This document shows, piece after piece, positions 37,884 to 47,320 of a stretch of 64,000 nucleotides of DNA. The stretch comes from Umezawaea beigongshangensis. Its GTDB lineage: Bacteria > Actinomycetota > Actinomycetes > Mycobacteriales > Pseudonocardiaceae. The stretch's first letter is position 1. Each line of letters begins with the position of its first letter. The position numbers were made by a program, and so were the translations under genes. The stretch is taken from positions 62,001-126,000 of the forward strand of contig NZ_JAEIOJ010000004.1 of the NCBI RefSeq assembly GCF_016464305.1, in the 5' to 3' direction. The notes beneath the pieces were generated by a model. It did not search any database. It was given only the letters and a program-made list of their open reading frames with translations, and was not told the DNA's origin.

Positions 37884-39173
37884 ATGCGGTTCGTGCGGTT
37901 CGCGGTGGTGGCGGCGGTGGGTGCCGCCGTGGTGGCCGGGTGCGCGCCGGTCCAGTCGGGGCCGGCCTCGTCCGGCTCCGACGAGAAGACCGGCCAGCTC
38001 CGGGTGTGGTTGTTCGACGAGGTCAACCGCGGTCCCAAGGAGGCCGTGGTGAAGGAGGCGGTCGAGGAGTTCCAGGCCGCGCACTCCGGCGTCACCGTCG
38101 ACGTGCAGTACGTCCAGGTGCAGACCAGGGCCGAGCGCTTCAAGGCCGCGTTCAGCGACCCGAAGAGCGCGCCGGACGTGGCCGAGTTCGGCAACACCGA
38201 CCTCGCGGGCTACGTCGCCGCGGGCGGCTTCGCCGACATCAGCGGCGAGGTGTCCGGCTGGGACGAGGGCGCCGACCTGCTGCCCGCCGTCCTGGACACC
38301 GCGAAGGTGGACGGCAAGGTCTACGGCCTGCCCTGGTACGTCGGCGTCCGCGCCCTCTACTACCGGACGGACGTGTTCGCCGAGCTGGGCCTGACCCCGC
38401 CGACGACGCTCGCCGAGATCGCCCCCCTCGCCCGGCGCGTCCGCGCCGCCAAGCCCGACCTGCTCGGCATCTCCGTGGGCGGCAAGTACACCTACGGCGC
38501 CATGCCGTTCGTGTGGGCCAAGGGCGGCGAGATCGCGGAGGAGGAGGGCGGGAAGCACACCGCCGCCATCGACTCCGAGCAGGCCCGCCAGGGCGTCGCC
38601 GCGTACACCGAGCTGCTGCGCGACGACATCTGTCCGCCCGCCCAGTGCGCGGGCAACGGCGGTGACGCCAGCGTGGAGGCGTTCCGCGCCGGCAAGGCCG
38701 CGATGACCATCGGCGGCGACTTCAACCGCAAGTCCGTCGACGAGAGCGCCGCGGCGGGCAAGTACGCCGTCGTGCCGCTGCCCGGCGAGACCGCCGGGTC
38801 CATCGCGCCCGCGTTCTCCGGCGGCAACCTGCTCGGCGTCATGAGCGGCACCGAGCGCAAGACGCTCGCCGTGGAGTTCCTGAAGCTGCTGGGCGGCAAG
38901 CAGTACCAGCAGAAGATGTTCACCGCGATGGGCAACCTGCCCACGTTCGCCGACGTGCAGGCCGAGGTCGCGAAGAACGACCCGTTCGAGGAGCCCTTCA
39001 TCAAGACCCTCTCCGCGGGCGCCCGGTTCGTGCCGGTCACCGCCGACTGGGCCGAGATCGACGCGCAGGCCGTGCTGCCGACCATGTTCCAGCAGGTCGC
39101 GACGGGCGCGCAGGACGTGAACACGGCGACCACGGCGGCGGCCGAGCAGATGAACGCCGCGTTCGGCTCGTGA
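37884..39173 (+). CDS. Sugar-binding lipoprotein of a second amino-sugar importer (NgcE-like)
   Basis: 429 residues. Lipoprotein signal peptide with lipobox VVAGC (Cys20), then a family-1 solute-binding protein (LRVWLFDEVNRGPKEAVVKEAVEEFQ, FGNTDLAGYVAAGGFADIS, LPWYVGVRALYYRTD). The Cys pair CPPAQC may form a disulfide. Linked to a GH20 hexosaminidase and a dre-like site, so GlcNAc, chitobiose or a similar glycan is the likely ligand. The ATG follows GAGGGGA. Confidence 0.86.
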   Translation: MRFVRFAVVAAVGAAVVAGCAPVQSGPASSGSDEKTGQLRVWLFDEVNRGPKEAVVKEAVEEFQAAHSGVTVDVQYVQVQTRAERFKAAFSDPKSAPDVAEFGNTDLAGYVAAGGFADISGEVSGWDEGADLLPAVLDTAKVDGKVYGLPWYVGVRALYYRTDVFAELGLTPPTTLAEIAPLARRVRAAKPDLLGISVGGKYTYGAMPFVWAKGGEIAEEEGGKHTAAIDSEQARQGVAAYTELLRDDICPPAQCAGNGGDASVEAFRAGKAAMTIGGDFNRKSVDESAAAGKYAVVPLPGETAGSIAPAFSGGNLLGVMSGTERKTLAVEFLKLLGGKQYQQKMFTAMGNLPTFADVQAEVAKNDPFEEPFIKTLSAGARFVPVTADWAEIDAQAVLPTMFQQVATGAQDVNTATTAAAEQMNAAFGS

Positions 39174-40078
39174 GCCAGCAGGTCGTCCGGACGAGGTTCC
39201 GGCGCGGGGACGGGCGGGTCGCCTACGCCTACCTCGCGCCGGCGCTCCTCGTGCTCGCCGGACTGCTCGGGTACCCGATCTACCAGCTGGTCCTGATCTC
39301 CCTGTTCGACTACGGGCAGGAGCAGGTCAGCGGTGGGGCGGCGCTGGAGTTCCTGGGGCTGGGCAACTACCGGGCCCTGCTGTCGGACTCCCAGTTCTGG
39401 ACCGTGCTCGCGCAGACCGTCGGCTTCGCCGCGGTCTGCGTGCTCGGCACGCTGCTCGTCGGCACCGCGCTCGCCGTGCTGAGCACGCGCGTCCGCACGT
39501 GGGCCAGGACGCTGCTGTTCCTGGCCGCGCTCGGCGCGTGGGCCACCCCGGCGGTCGCCGGGTCGACGATCTGGCTGTTCCTGTTCGACGCGAACTTCGG
39601 GTTCGTCAACGAGGTGCTCGGCACGACCGGCTTCTCCTGGACCTACGACCGCTGGATCGCCTTCGGCCTGGTGGCCGCGCAGGTGATCTGGTGCTCGTTC
39701 CCGTTCGTGATGGTCACCCTCTACGCGGGCATCAAGGCGATTCCGGTGGAGGTGGTCGAGGCCGCCGCGCTGGACGGCGCGTCGACGTGGCGGACCGCGC
39801 GCAGCGTGATCCTGCCGCTGCTGCGGCCCCTGCTGCTGATCGTGACCATCCAGTCGATCATCTGGGACTTCAAGGTCTTCACCCAGATCTACGTGATGAC
39901 CAACGGCGGTGGCATCGCCGGGCGCAACCTCGTGCTCAACGTCTACGCCTACCAGCAGGCGTTCGCGGCCTCGCAGTACGGGATGGGCGCGGCGATCGGC
40001 GTCGTGATGACCGCCCTGCTGCTGCTCATCACCTTCGGATACCTGCGGGCCCTGCGCCGGACGGGAGAGGAACTGTGA
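39170..40078 (+). CDS. Sugar ABC permease, MalF-type
   Basis: 302 residues with six membrane helices and an EAA loop (EVVEAAALDGASTWRTARSVILPLLRP). The GTG at 39170 overlaps the binding-protein stop (GTGA). Forms the channel with the next gene; no ATPase is encoded here. Confidence 0.88.
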   Translation: MSQQVVRTRFRRGDGRVAYAYLAPALLVLAGLLGYPIYQLVLISLFDYGQEQVSGGAALEFLGLGNYRALLSDSQFWTVLAQTVGFAAVCVLGTLLVGTALAVLSTRVRTWARTLLFLAALGAWATPAVAGSTIWLFLFDANFGFVNEVLGTTGFSWTYDRWIAFGLVAAQVIWCSFPFVMVTLYAGIKAIPVEVVEAAALDGASTWRTARSVILPLLRPLLLIVTIQSIIWDFKVFTQIYVMTNGGGIAGRNLVLNVYAYQQAFAASQYGMGAAIGVVMTALLLLITFGYLRALRRTGEEL

Positions 40079-40932
40079 CGTCCCCGCTGGGCAAGCGGCC
40101 GGGGCGGACCGTCGCGGAGGGCGTGACCGTGCTGGTCGCCGCCGTCGTGGCGTTCCCGCTCTACTGGATGGTGCTGACCGCGCTGAAGCCGTCGGCGGAG
40201 GTGATCTCCGCCGAGCCTCGGCCGTGGACGTTCGCGCCCACGCTCGACAGCTTCACCCGCGCGCTCACCGTGCAGAGCTTCGGCCGCTACTTCCTCAACA
40301 GCGTCGTGATCGCGCTGATCGTGGTGGCGCTGAGCCTGCTGATCTCGTTCCTCGCCGCGACGGCGCTGACGAGGTTCCGGTTCCGCAGCCGCACCACCCT
40401 GCTGATCATGCTGCTCGTGGTGCAGATGGTGCCGGTGGAGGCGCTGACGGTCCCGCTGTTCTTCCTCATGCGCTCGGTCGGCGACACCGTTCCGGCCTTC
40501 GGGCTCAACCACCTCGGCTCGCTCGTGCTCGTGCACCTCGCCTTCGGCCTGCCGTTCGCGATCTGGATGCTGCGCGGGTTCGTCGCGGCCGTGCCGGTGG
40601 AGCTGGAGGAGGCCGCGACGCTCGACGGCGCGAGCCGCTTCCGCTTCCTCTGGCAGGTGCTGTTCCCGCTCGTCGCGCCCGGCCTGGTGGCGACCAGCGT
40701 GCTGTCGTTCATCCACGCCTGGAACGACTTCCTGTTCGCCAAGACGTTCATCATCTCGGCGGCGGAGAACCAGACGCTGCCGCTGGCGCTCCAGGTGTTC
40801 GTCAAGCCGGACCAGAACGACTGGGGAGCGATCATGGCGGGATCGACGCTCATGACGATCCCGGTGCTGGTCTTCTTCCTGTTCGTGCAACGACGCCTGG
40901 TGTCGGGGCTCGCCGGGGCGGTGAAGGGCTGA
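40075..40932 (+). CDS. Sugar ABC permease, MalG-type
   Basis: 285 residues with six helices and an EAA loop (ELEEAATLDGASRFRFLWQVLFPL). Ends LVSGLAGAVKG, much like DasC (TAGAVKG), showing that the two importers are paralogous. The GTG overlaps the previous stop (GTGA). Confidence 0.88.
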   Translation: MTSPLGKRPGRTVAEGVTVLVAAVVAFPLYWMVLTALKPSAEVISAEPRPWTFAPTLDSFTRALTVQSFGRYFLNSVVIALIVVALSLLISFLAATALTRFRFRSRTTLLIMLLVVQMVPVEALTVPLFFLMRSVGDTVPAFGLNHLGSLVLVHLAFGLPFAIWMLRGFVAAVPVELEEAATLDGASRFRFLWQVLFPLVAPGLVATSVLSFIHAWNDFLFAKTFIISAAENQTLPLALQVFVKPDQNDWGAIMAGSTLMTIPVLVFFLFVQRRLVSGLAGAVKG

Positions 40933-42317
40933 TGACGACGCTGCTGCCGCGACCGGTGTCGTTCGCGCGCGGCGAGGGCGAGTTCCGGGGCGACCCGCGA
41001 CCCGAGGTGCGCCTCGTGGCCGGGGAGCCGGAGGGCTACCGGCTGGAGATCACGCCCGAGCGCGTGCTGGTCGAGGCGTCGGACGAGGCGGGCGCGTTCT
41101 GGGCGGAGCAGACGATCCGGCAGCTGCGCGGACCGGACGCCTTCCGCGCCGCGCCGCTGCGTCCCGGCCCGGCGGTGCTGCCCGCTTGCACGGTCGTGGA
41201 CCGGCCGCGGTTCGCCTGGCGGGGCTGCATGATCGACGTGGCGCGGCACTTCCTGCCCAAGCACGACCTGCTGCGCTACGTCGACCTGCTGGCCGCGCAC
41301 AAGCTCAACGTGCTGCACCTGCACCTCACCGACGACCAGGGCTGGCGCTTCGAGGTGAAGCGCTACCCGGCGCTGACGGAGGTCGGGTCGTGGCGGCCGG
41401 AGTCGCGGCTGGGCGACCGGCGCGGCGGGCTGGTGAACGCCCGCCCGCACGGCGGCTTCTACACGCAGGACGACCTGCGCGAGGTCGTCGCGTACGCCGC
41501 GCAGCGGCACGTCACCGTCGTGCCGGAGATCGACGTGCCCGGTCACAGCCAGGCCGCCGTCGCCGCCTACCCCGCGCTCGGTCTGCACGGCGGCGGCGTG
41601 TGGACCGACTGGGGCGTCAACCCGCGCGTGCTCGACGTCGGCCCGGAGACGCTGGAGTTCTACCGGAACGTGTTCGACGAGCTCGTGGACGTGTTCCCGA
41701 GCACCGTGATCGGCCTCGGCGGCGACGAGGTCCCCGACCAGGGGCCCGAGCACGGCGCGTTCGTGCGAGCGCTCGCCGCGCACCTCACCGGGCGCGGCCG
41801 CCGCCCGTACGGCTGGGACGAGATCGCCGAGTCCGGCCCGCTGCCGCACGACGTGATCATCGCGTCGTGGCGGGGGGAGGAGCAGGGCGTCGCGGCCGTC
41901 CGGGAGGGCCACGACGTCGTCATGTGCCCGGAGCAGCACGTGTACCTGGACTACCGGCAGTCGGACCTGCCGTCCGAGCCGATCCCGGTCGGCACCGTGC
42001 TGGGCGTGGAGGACGTCTACCGGTACTCCCCGGTGCCGCCGGAGATCACCGGCGACGAGCCGGGGCGGGTGCTCGGCGCGCAGGCGAACCTGTGGACCGA
42101 GCACGTCGACTCGCCCCGGCGGCTCGACTACGCGGCGTTCCCCCGGCTCTCGGCGTTCGCCGAGGTCGTCTGGGGCACGGCGGGCGACCCGGCGTTCCTC
42201 GACCGGCTCACCACCCACCACCTGCCGCGCCTGGACGCGCTGGGCGTGGAGTACCGGCCGCTGGCCGGACCGCGCCCGTGGCAGAGCCTGCCGGGCGTTC
42301 CGGGATTTCCCCGGTAG
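40932..42317 (+). CDS. Cytoplasmic GH20 beta-N-acetylhexosaminidase
   Basis: 461 residues. N-terminal alpha/beta domain, then the GH20 barrel: RGCMIDVARHFLP, HLHLTDDQGWRFE, PEIDVPGHS and the catalytic pair Asp265-Glu266 in GLGGDEVP. The neighbouring Asp polarises the substrate acetamido group for self-catalysis. There is no signal peptide, so it cleaves imported oligosaccharides. The ATG at 40932 overlaps the permease stop (TGATG). Confidence 0.93.
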   Translation: MTTLLPRPVSFARGEGEFRGDPRPEVRLVAGEPEGYRLEITPERVLVEASDEAGAFWAEQTIRQLRGPDAFRAAPLRPGPAVLPACTVVDRPRFAWRGCMIDVARHFLPKHDLLRYVDLLAAHKLNVLHLHLTDDQGWRFEVKRYPALTEVGSWRPESRLGDRRGGLVNARPHGGFYTQDDLREVVAYAAQRHVTVVPEIDVPGHSQAAVAAYPALGLHGGGVWTDWGVNPRVLDVGPETLEFYRNVFDELVDVFPSTVIGLGGDEVPDQGPEHGAFVRALAAHLTGRGRRPYGWDEIAESGPLPHDVIIASWRGEEQGVAAVREGHDVVMCPEQHVYLDYRQSDLPSEPIPVGTVLGVEDVYRYSPVPPEITGDEPGRVLGAQANLWTEHVDSPRRLDYAAFPRLSAFAEVVWGTAGDPAFLDRLTTHHLPRLDALGVEYRPLAGPRPWQSLPGVPGFPR

Positions 42318-42323
42318 GCGGGG

Positions 42324-42548
42324 TCACGGGGTCTCGTCGGGCACCAGTGCCCAGGCCACCAGGTAGAGGACCGCTCCGGCGCCGAATCCCAGGAGGGTGG
42401 CGGCCACCAGCAGGAGGCGCAGCAGGGCCGCGTCCACGCCGAGCGCCTGCGCGGCACCGCCGCAGACACCGGCGACCATCCGGTCCTGCCGGCTGCGCCG
42501 CAGCTGCCTGAACTTCGTCGTCGCTTCGTTCAGCACGTCGTTCGTCAT
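42324..42548 (-). CDS. Small PspC-domain membrane protein
   Basis: 74 residues. RMVAGVCGGAAQALGVDAALLRLLLVAATLLGFGAGAVLYLVAWALVPDE is a full PspC domain with two hydrophobic stretches. PspC domains sense or respond to membrane stress. It converges on the GH20 gene; the ATG follows GGTGGGGAC. Confidence 0.85.
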   Translation of the reverse strand: MTNDVLNEATTKFRQLRRSRQDRMVAGVCGGAAQALGVDAALLRLLLVAATLLGFGAGAVLYLVAWALVPDETP

Positions 42549-42701
42549 GTCCCCACCCTGGTCGCGGGCGGCGGCGCGCACATCGGGGACCGACCCCGGT
42601 CCTACCCGGATCACGACCCCGGCACCCGCCCCGGTCGCTCGCACCGCCCCCGCCCGTCGCAGCGGCGCCGTGCCGGGCTCCGGCACGGGCACAATCGGAG
42701 C

Positions 42702-42818
42702 GTGGACGGGTTGATCACGAGTCTGACCGGGTTCGCGCACGCCCTGCGCGTGTCCGGCCACGAGCGCGCTCACCTGCGGGAGCCGGAACGACTGCTGAAC
42801 GAGGTGCGCGATGCGTGA
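42702..42818 (+). pseudogene. Possible remnant of a CoxE-like VWA gene ahead of xdhC
   Basis: A 38-codon ORF from GTG 42702 to TGA 42818, overlapping xdhC by 8 bp. The first part (GLITSLTGFAHALRVSG) resembles the N-terminus of CoxE-like VWA proteins, which usually precede XdhC in actinomycetes; the end (LREPERLLNEVRDA) looks like a coupled C-terminus. It may be an internally deleted relic or just a small leader ORF. Confidence 0.35.
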
Positions 42819-43923
42819 CGTGCTGGAAGAACTGGCCCTGCGGTGGACCGCCGGCGAGTCGGTGGGGGTGGGCACGGTGGTGGCGACGTTCAGCTCGGCC
42901 CCGCGTCCGCCCGGCGCGGCGATGCTGGTGGACCAGGGCGGCGCGGTCGTCGGCAGCGTGTCCGGCGGCTGCGTCGAGGGCGCGGTGTACGAGCTGGCGC
43001 AACGGGTCGTGGCCGAGGACGCGCCGGTGCTCCAGCGCTACGGCGTGAGCGACGACGACGCGTTCGCCGTGGGCCTGACCTGCGGCGGCATCCTCGACGT
43101 GTACGTGGAGAAGGTCGACGCCACGACGTTCCCGCAGTTCGCGGAGGTGGTGGAGAGCGTGCGGGCGGAGCGGCCGGTCGCGGTCGTCACCGTGGTCGAG
43201 CACCCCGACGCCGACCGGCTGGGCCGTCGGCTGGTGCTGTGGCCCGACCGGGCGTCCGGGTCGCTGGGATCGGCCAGGCTGGACGACGCGGTCGTCGACG
43301 ACGCGCGCGGGATGCTGGCCACCGGCCGCACCGGCGTCCTGCACTACGGGCCGGACGGGCAGCGCCGCGGCGACGGCGCGACGGTGTTCGTCAACTCGTT
43401 CGAGCCGCCGCCCCGGATGCTGGTCTTCGGCGCGATCGACTTCGCCTCCGCGATGGCGCGGCAGGGCGCGTTCCTCGGCTACCGGGTCACGGTGTGCGAC
43501 GCGCGCCCGGTGTTCGCCACGGCCAGTCGCTTCCCCGACGCCGACGAGGTGGTCGTGGACTGGCCGCACCGCTACCTCGCCGCCGAGGCCGCGGCGGGCC
43601 GGGTCGACGAGCGGACGGTCGTCGCCGTGCTCACCCACGACCCGAAGTTCGACGTGCCGCTGCTGGAGGTGGCGCTGCGGCTGCCGCTGGCCTACGTCGG
43701 GGCGATGGGGTCGCGGCGCACCCACGACGACCGGCTGGCCCGGCTGCGGGAGGCGGGGGTGACCGAGGAGGAGATCGGTCTGCTGTCCTCGCCGATCGGC
43801 CTGGACCTGGGCGCTCGGACTCCGGAGGAGACGGCCGTGTCGATCGCCGCCGAGATCATCGCCCTGCGCTGGGGCGGGCGCGGCGAGCGGCTGACCGCGA
43901 CCGACGGGGCGATCCACCGCTGA
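42811..43923 (+). CDS. XdhC/CoxI family protein
   Basis: 370 residues: N-terminal XdhC_CoxI domain (FSSAPRPPGAAMLVDQGGAVVGSVSGGCVEGAVYE) and a C-terminal Rossmann-like domain (MLVFGAIDFASAMARQGAFLGYRVTVCDARP, AYVGAMGSRRTHDDRLARL). It sulfurates and inserts Moco into xanthine or CO dehydrogenase-type enzymes. No such enzyme is encoded in this window, but several Moco genes are. Confidence 0.92.
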   Translation: MRDVLEELALRWTAGESVGVGTVVATFSSAPRPPGAAMLVDQGGAVVGSVSGGCVEGAVYELAQRVVAEDAPVLQRYGVSDDDAFAVGLTCGGILDVYVEKVDATTFPQFAEVVESVRAERPVAVVTVVEHPDADRLGRRLVLWPDRASGSLGSARLDDAVVDDARGMLATGRTGVLHYGPDGQRRGDGATVFVNSFEPPPRMLVFGAIDFASAMARQGAFLGYRVTVCDARPVFATASRFPDADEVVVDWPHRYLAAEAAAGRVDERTVVAVLTHDPKFDVPLLEVALRLPLAYVGAMGSRRTHDDRLARLREAGVTEEEIGLLSSPIGLDLGARTPEETAVSIAAEIIALRWGGRGERLTATDGAIHR

Positions 43924-43933
43924 TCGCCGGACA

Positions 43934-43948
43934 CCGGGGGAACCCCGG
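43934..43948. terminator. Short hairpin between xdhC and menC
   Basis: CCGGGG-GAA-CCCCGG between convergent genes. Confidence 0.5.
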
Positions 43949-43950
43949 GG

Positions 43951-44901
43951 TCAGCCGAGCGCGGCCACCCTGGCGAGCCGGTCGAGCCAGCGCGCGGTGG
44001 TCGCCGCGTCGGCGGCGACACCGGCGCGCAGATCGGGCACCGGGGCCACCGGCGGCACCGGCAGGTGGCCGTCGACGGGCCGCAGCGAGTCCGTCGCCAC
44101 GTCACCGGTCAGCAGCGGCAGGGTGCCGAGGCCGCAGGCGAAGTCCAGCTCGGGCAGCGCCGCCGCCAGGGCGATCCCCGCGGCCAGGCCCACGGACGTC
44201 TCCACGGCGGAGGAGATCACGCACGGCAGTCCCGACGCCTCGGCGACCTGCAGCGCGCGGCGCACCCCGCCCAGCGGGGCCACCTTGATCACCGCCACGT
44301 CGGCCGCGCCGGCCACCGCCACGCGCAGCGGGTCATCGGCACGCCGGATCGACTCGTCCGCCGCGATCCGCACGTCCACCCGCCGCCGCACGGCGGCCAG
44401 CTCCTCGATCGTCCGGCAGGGCTGCTCCACGTACTCCAGCCCACCGGCCGCCCGCTCCAGCTCGCGGATCGCCGCCACCGCCTCGCCGACCTCCCACGCG
44501 GCGTTCGCGTCGACCCGGATCGCACCGGACGGCCCCAGCGCGTCGCGCACCGCGGCCACCCGCTCCAGGTCGTCGGAGAGGCGCGAACCGGGGTCGGCCA
44601 CCTTCACCTTCGCCGTGGCGCAGCCGGACGCCGCGACGATCTCGTGCGCCCGCTCCGGGGACACGACCGGCACCGTGCAGTTGACCGGAATCCGGTCCCG
44701 GACCGGCGCGGGCCACCCCTCGGCGACCGCCTCGACGGCGCACGCCAGCCACGGCGCGCACTCGGCGTCGGAGTAGTCGAGGAACGGGCAGAACTCGCCC
44801 CACCCGGCCGGACCGGACAGCAGCACGCCCTCGCGCTCGGTGATGCCCCGGAACCTGGTGCGCATCGGGATCGAGTAGACGAAGGCGCTGTCGAGTTCCA
44901 C
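43951..44901 (-). CDS. menC: o-Succinylbenzoate synthase MenC
   Basis: 316 residues of the enolase superfamily. KVKVADPG (catalytic Lys), RVDANAAWEVGEA, YVEQPC, RIAADESI and IKVAPLGG give the Lys/Asp/Glu/Asp/Lys set of MenC. It dehydrates SHCHC to o-succinylbenzoate in menaquinone synthesis. The GTG at 44901 follows GAGGA. No other men gene is in the window. Confidence 0.92.
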   Translation of the reverse strand: MELDSAFVYSIPMRTRFRGITEREGVLLSGPAGWGEFCPFLDYSDAECAPWLACAVEAVAEGWPAPVRDRIPVNCTVPVVSPERAHEIVAASGCATAKVKVADPGSRLSDDLERVAAVRDALGPSGAIRVDANAAWEVGEAVAAIRELERAAGGLEYVEQPCRTIEELAAVRRRVDVRIAADESIRRADDPLRVAVAGAADVAVIKVAPLGGVRRALQVAEASGLPCVISSAVETSVGLAAGIALAAALPELDFACGLGTLPLLTGDVATDSLRPVDGHLPVPPVAPVPDLRAGVAADAATTARWLDRLARVAALG

Positions 44902-44924
44902 CGGGGAATCCTCGCACCAGGGGC

Positions 44925-46586
44925 TCAGCCCACCTCGGGCAGCTTCGGGCCCAGCAGGTCGTCCGCGTCGACGATCTTGTACGCGTAGCCCTGCTCGGCG
45001 AGGAACCGCTGCCGGTGCGCCGCGTAGTCGGTGTCGAGCGTGTCGCGGGAGACCACCGAGTAGAAGTGCGCCTGCCTGCCGTCGCCCTTGGGGCGCAGCA
45101 GGCGGCCCAGCCGCTGGGCCTCCTCCTGCCGCGAGCCGAACGTGCCGGACACCTGCACGGCGACCGACGCCTCCGGCAGGTCGATGGAGAAGTTCGCGAC
45201 CTTCGACACGACCAGCGTGCGCAGCTCACCCCGGCGGAACCGGTCGAACAGGACCTCGCGCTCCTTGTTCTTCGTCGACCCCTGGATCACCGGCGCGTCC
45301 AGCGCCGCGCCCAGGTCGTCGAGCTGGTCGAGGTACGCGCCGATCACCAGCGTCGGCTCGTCCGGGTGCCGGTCGAGGATCGCCCTGACCACGGGCAGCT
45401 TCGTGTCGGCCGTGGAGCACAGCTTGTAGCGCTCCTCCGGCTCGGCCGTCGCGTAGGTCAGCCGCTCGTTGTCGGTCAGCGTCACCCGGACCTCGGTGCA
45501 CTCGGCCGGCGCGATCCAGCCCTGCGCCTCGATGTCGCGCCACGGCACGTCGTACCGCTTGGGCCCGATCAGCGAGAACACGTCGCCCTCCTGGCCGTCC
45601 TCGCGCACCAGGGTCGCGGTCAGGCCGAGGCGGCGGCGGGACTGGAGGTCGGCCGTCATGCGGAACACCGGCGCGGGCAGCAGGTGCACCTCGTCGTAGA
45701 CGATCAGGCCCCAGTCGCGGGAGTCGAACAGCTCCAGGTGCTTGTACTCGCCCTTCGACCTGCGGGTGATCACCTGGTAGGTCGCGATCGTGACCGGCCG
45801 GATCTCCTTGCGCTCGCCGGAGTACTCGCCGATCTCCTCCTCGGTCAGCGACGTGCGCGCGATCAGCTCGCGCTTCCACTGCCGCCCGGCGACGGTGTTC
45901 GTCACCAGGATCAGCGTCGTCGCGCCCGCCTCGGCCATCGCCGCCGCGCCGACCAGCGTCTTGCCCGCGCCGCAGGGCAGCACGACCACGCCGGAGCCGC
46001 CGGCCCAGAACGCCTGCGCCGCCCGCCGCTGGTAGTCGCGCAGCTCCCAGCCGTTCTCCTCCAGGGAGATCGGGTGGGCCTCGCCGTCGACGTACCCGGC
46101 GAGGTCCTCCGCGGGCCAGCCGACCTTGAGCAGCACCTGCTTGAGCCGGCCGCGCTCGCTGGGGTGCACGACCACGGTGTCGTCGTCGACGCGCGCGCCC
46201 AGCATCGGTGCGATCTTCTTGTGCCGCAGCACCTCCTCCAGCACCGCGCGGTCGATCGAGGTGAGCACGAGGCCGTGGGCCGGGTGCTGGGAGAGCTGGA
46301 GCCGGCCGAAGCGCCCCATCGTGTCCACGACGTCGACCAGCAGGGGCTGCGGGACCGGGTAGCGCGAGTAGCGGACCAGCGCGTCCACGACCTGCTCGGC
46401 GTCGTGACCGGCCGCGCGGGCGTTCCACAGCGCGAGCGGGGTGACGCGGTAGGTGTGCACGTGCTCCGGGGCGCGCTCCAGTTCCGCGAAGGGCGCGATG
46501 GCCGTGCGGGTCTCGTCCGCGAGGGGGTGGTCCACCTCCAGCAGGAGGGTCTTGTCGGACTGGACGATCAGAGGGCCGTCGGTCAC
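44925..46586 (-). CDS. XPB/Ssl2-type DNA repair helicase
   Basis: 553 residues, SF2 helicase of bacterial XPB type. N-terminal damage-recognition-like region, Walker A LPCGAGKT, DEVH box (YDEVHLLPAP), TATLVREDG (the RED motif), and motif VI QRLGRLLRPKG. It unwinds DNA 3'-5' in repair. The GTG at 46586 follows AGGAG and starts TDGPLIVQSDKTLLLE. In M. tuberculosis the homologue (Rv0861c) adjoins Rv0862c; here 8 kb and a conservon separate the two. Confidence 0.93.
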   Translation of the reverse strand: MTDGPLIVQSDKTLLLEVDHPLADETRTAIAPFAELERAPEHVHTYRVTPLALWNARAAGHDAEQVVDALVRYSRYPVPQPLLVDVVDTMGRFGRLQLSQHPAHGLVLTSIDRAVLEEVLRHKKIAPMLGARVDDDTVVVHPSERGRLKQVLLKVGWPAEDLAGYVDGEAHPISLEENGWELRDYQRRAAQAFWAGGSGVVVLPCGAGKTLVGAAAMAEAGATTLILVTNTVAGRQWKRELIARTSLTEEEIGEYSGERKEIRPVTIATYQVITRRSKGEYKHLELFDSRDWGLIVYDEVHLLPAPVFRMTADLQSRRRLGLTATLVREDGQEGDVFSLIGPKRYDVPWRDIEAQGWIAPAECTEVRVTLTDNERLTYATAEPEERYKLCSTADTKLPVVRAILDRHPDEPTLVIGAYLDQLDDLGAALDAPVIQGSTKNKEREVLFDRFRRGELRTLVVSKVANFSIDLPEASVAVQVSGTFGSRQEEAQRLGRLLRPKGDGRQAHFYSVVSRDTLDTDYAAHRQRFLAEQGYAYKIVDADDLLGPKLPEVG

Positions 46587-46747
46587 GTGGGGGAACTCCT
46601 GTCGGTTGGCCGTCTTCCCAGTGTGGCAACACGCCGCAAGCCCGCGGGAATTCCCCGTCGCCCCGCGTGCCCGCGGGGGCACGGTGAGCAGCGGCCGTCC
46701 CACGATCCGGGGATTCACCGGCCGGGGGGAACGGTCGATGAACAGGG

Positions 46748-47230
46748 GTGAAGAAGTTCGGGTTGATCGCAGCGGTGCTCGTCGCACTCGTCGCCGTGCT
46801 GTACGTCATCGGGTCCGTCTCGAAGAACGCGGAGGAGGAGGCCGCCCGTGCGCGGGTCGGCGACTGCGCCAGCGTGTCCGAGGCGGACGGCAAGCGTCCC
46901 TACGAGCGCATCGACTGCTCCGCCGACCACGCCAACGTGAAGATCGCCACCATCGAGCCGCAGGGCGCGCGCTGCCCCTCCGGCGGCGCCCCCTACTCGA
47001 CGTTCACCACGGACGTCGTGCTCTGCCTGATCCCCAACTTCGTCGAGGGCTCCTGCTACGGGCAGGACGAGCGCGCGGGCATCGTGAAGGTCTCGTGCGA
47101 CGCGCCCCGCTCGGTGCGGATCACCAGGGCCGTCACCGGCACGGCCGAGGACGGCGTCTGCGGGAAGGACCGCAAGGTCGTGTTCCCGAAGCCCGTGCTC
47201 ACGTTCTGCCTCGCCGAGAACGGAGGCTGA
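46748..47230 (+). CDS. Membrane-anchored LppU/SCO3897-like protein (paralogue 1)
   Basis: 160 residues. An N-terminal membrane helix (KKFGLIAAVLVALVAVLYVIGSV), then an extracytoplasmic domain with Cys in VGDCASV, IDCSAD, ARCPS, VLCLIP, GSCYG, VSCDA, GVCGK and TFCLA, probably paired as disulfides. The layout resembles the LppU/SCO3897 family. Function unknown. GTG start; ribosome site weak. Confidence 0.75.
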   Translation: MKKFGLIAAVLVALVAVLYVIGSVSKNAEEEAARARVGDCASVSEADGKRPYERIDCSADHANVKIATIEPQGARCPSGGAPYSTFTTDVVLCLIPNFVEGSCYGQDERAGIVKVSCDAPRSVRITRAVTGTAEDGVCGKDRKVVFPKPVLTFCLAENGG

Positions 47231-47320
47231 CGCGGGAGCGCAACGATGCGGTGGAACCGCCCGCGCGCGACCCGCCGGAGGGCTAGGTTCCGCTCGCCAG
47301 CACAGCGAGAGGAACCGCAC

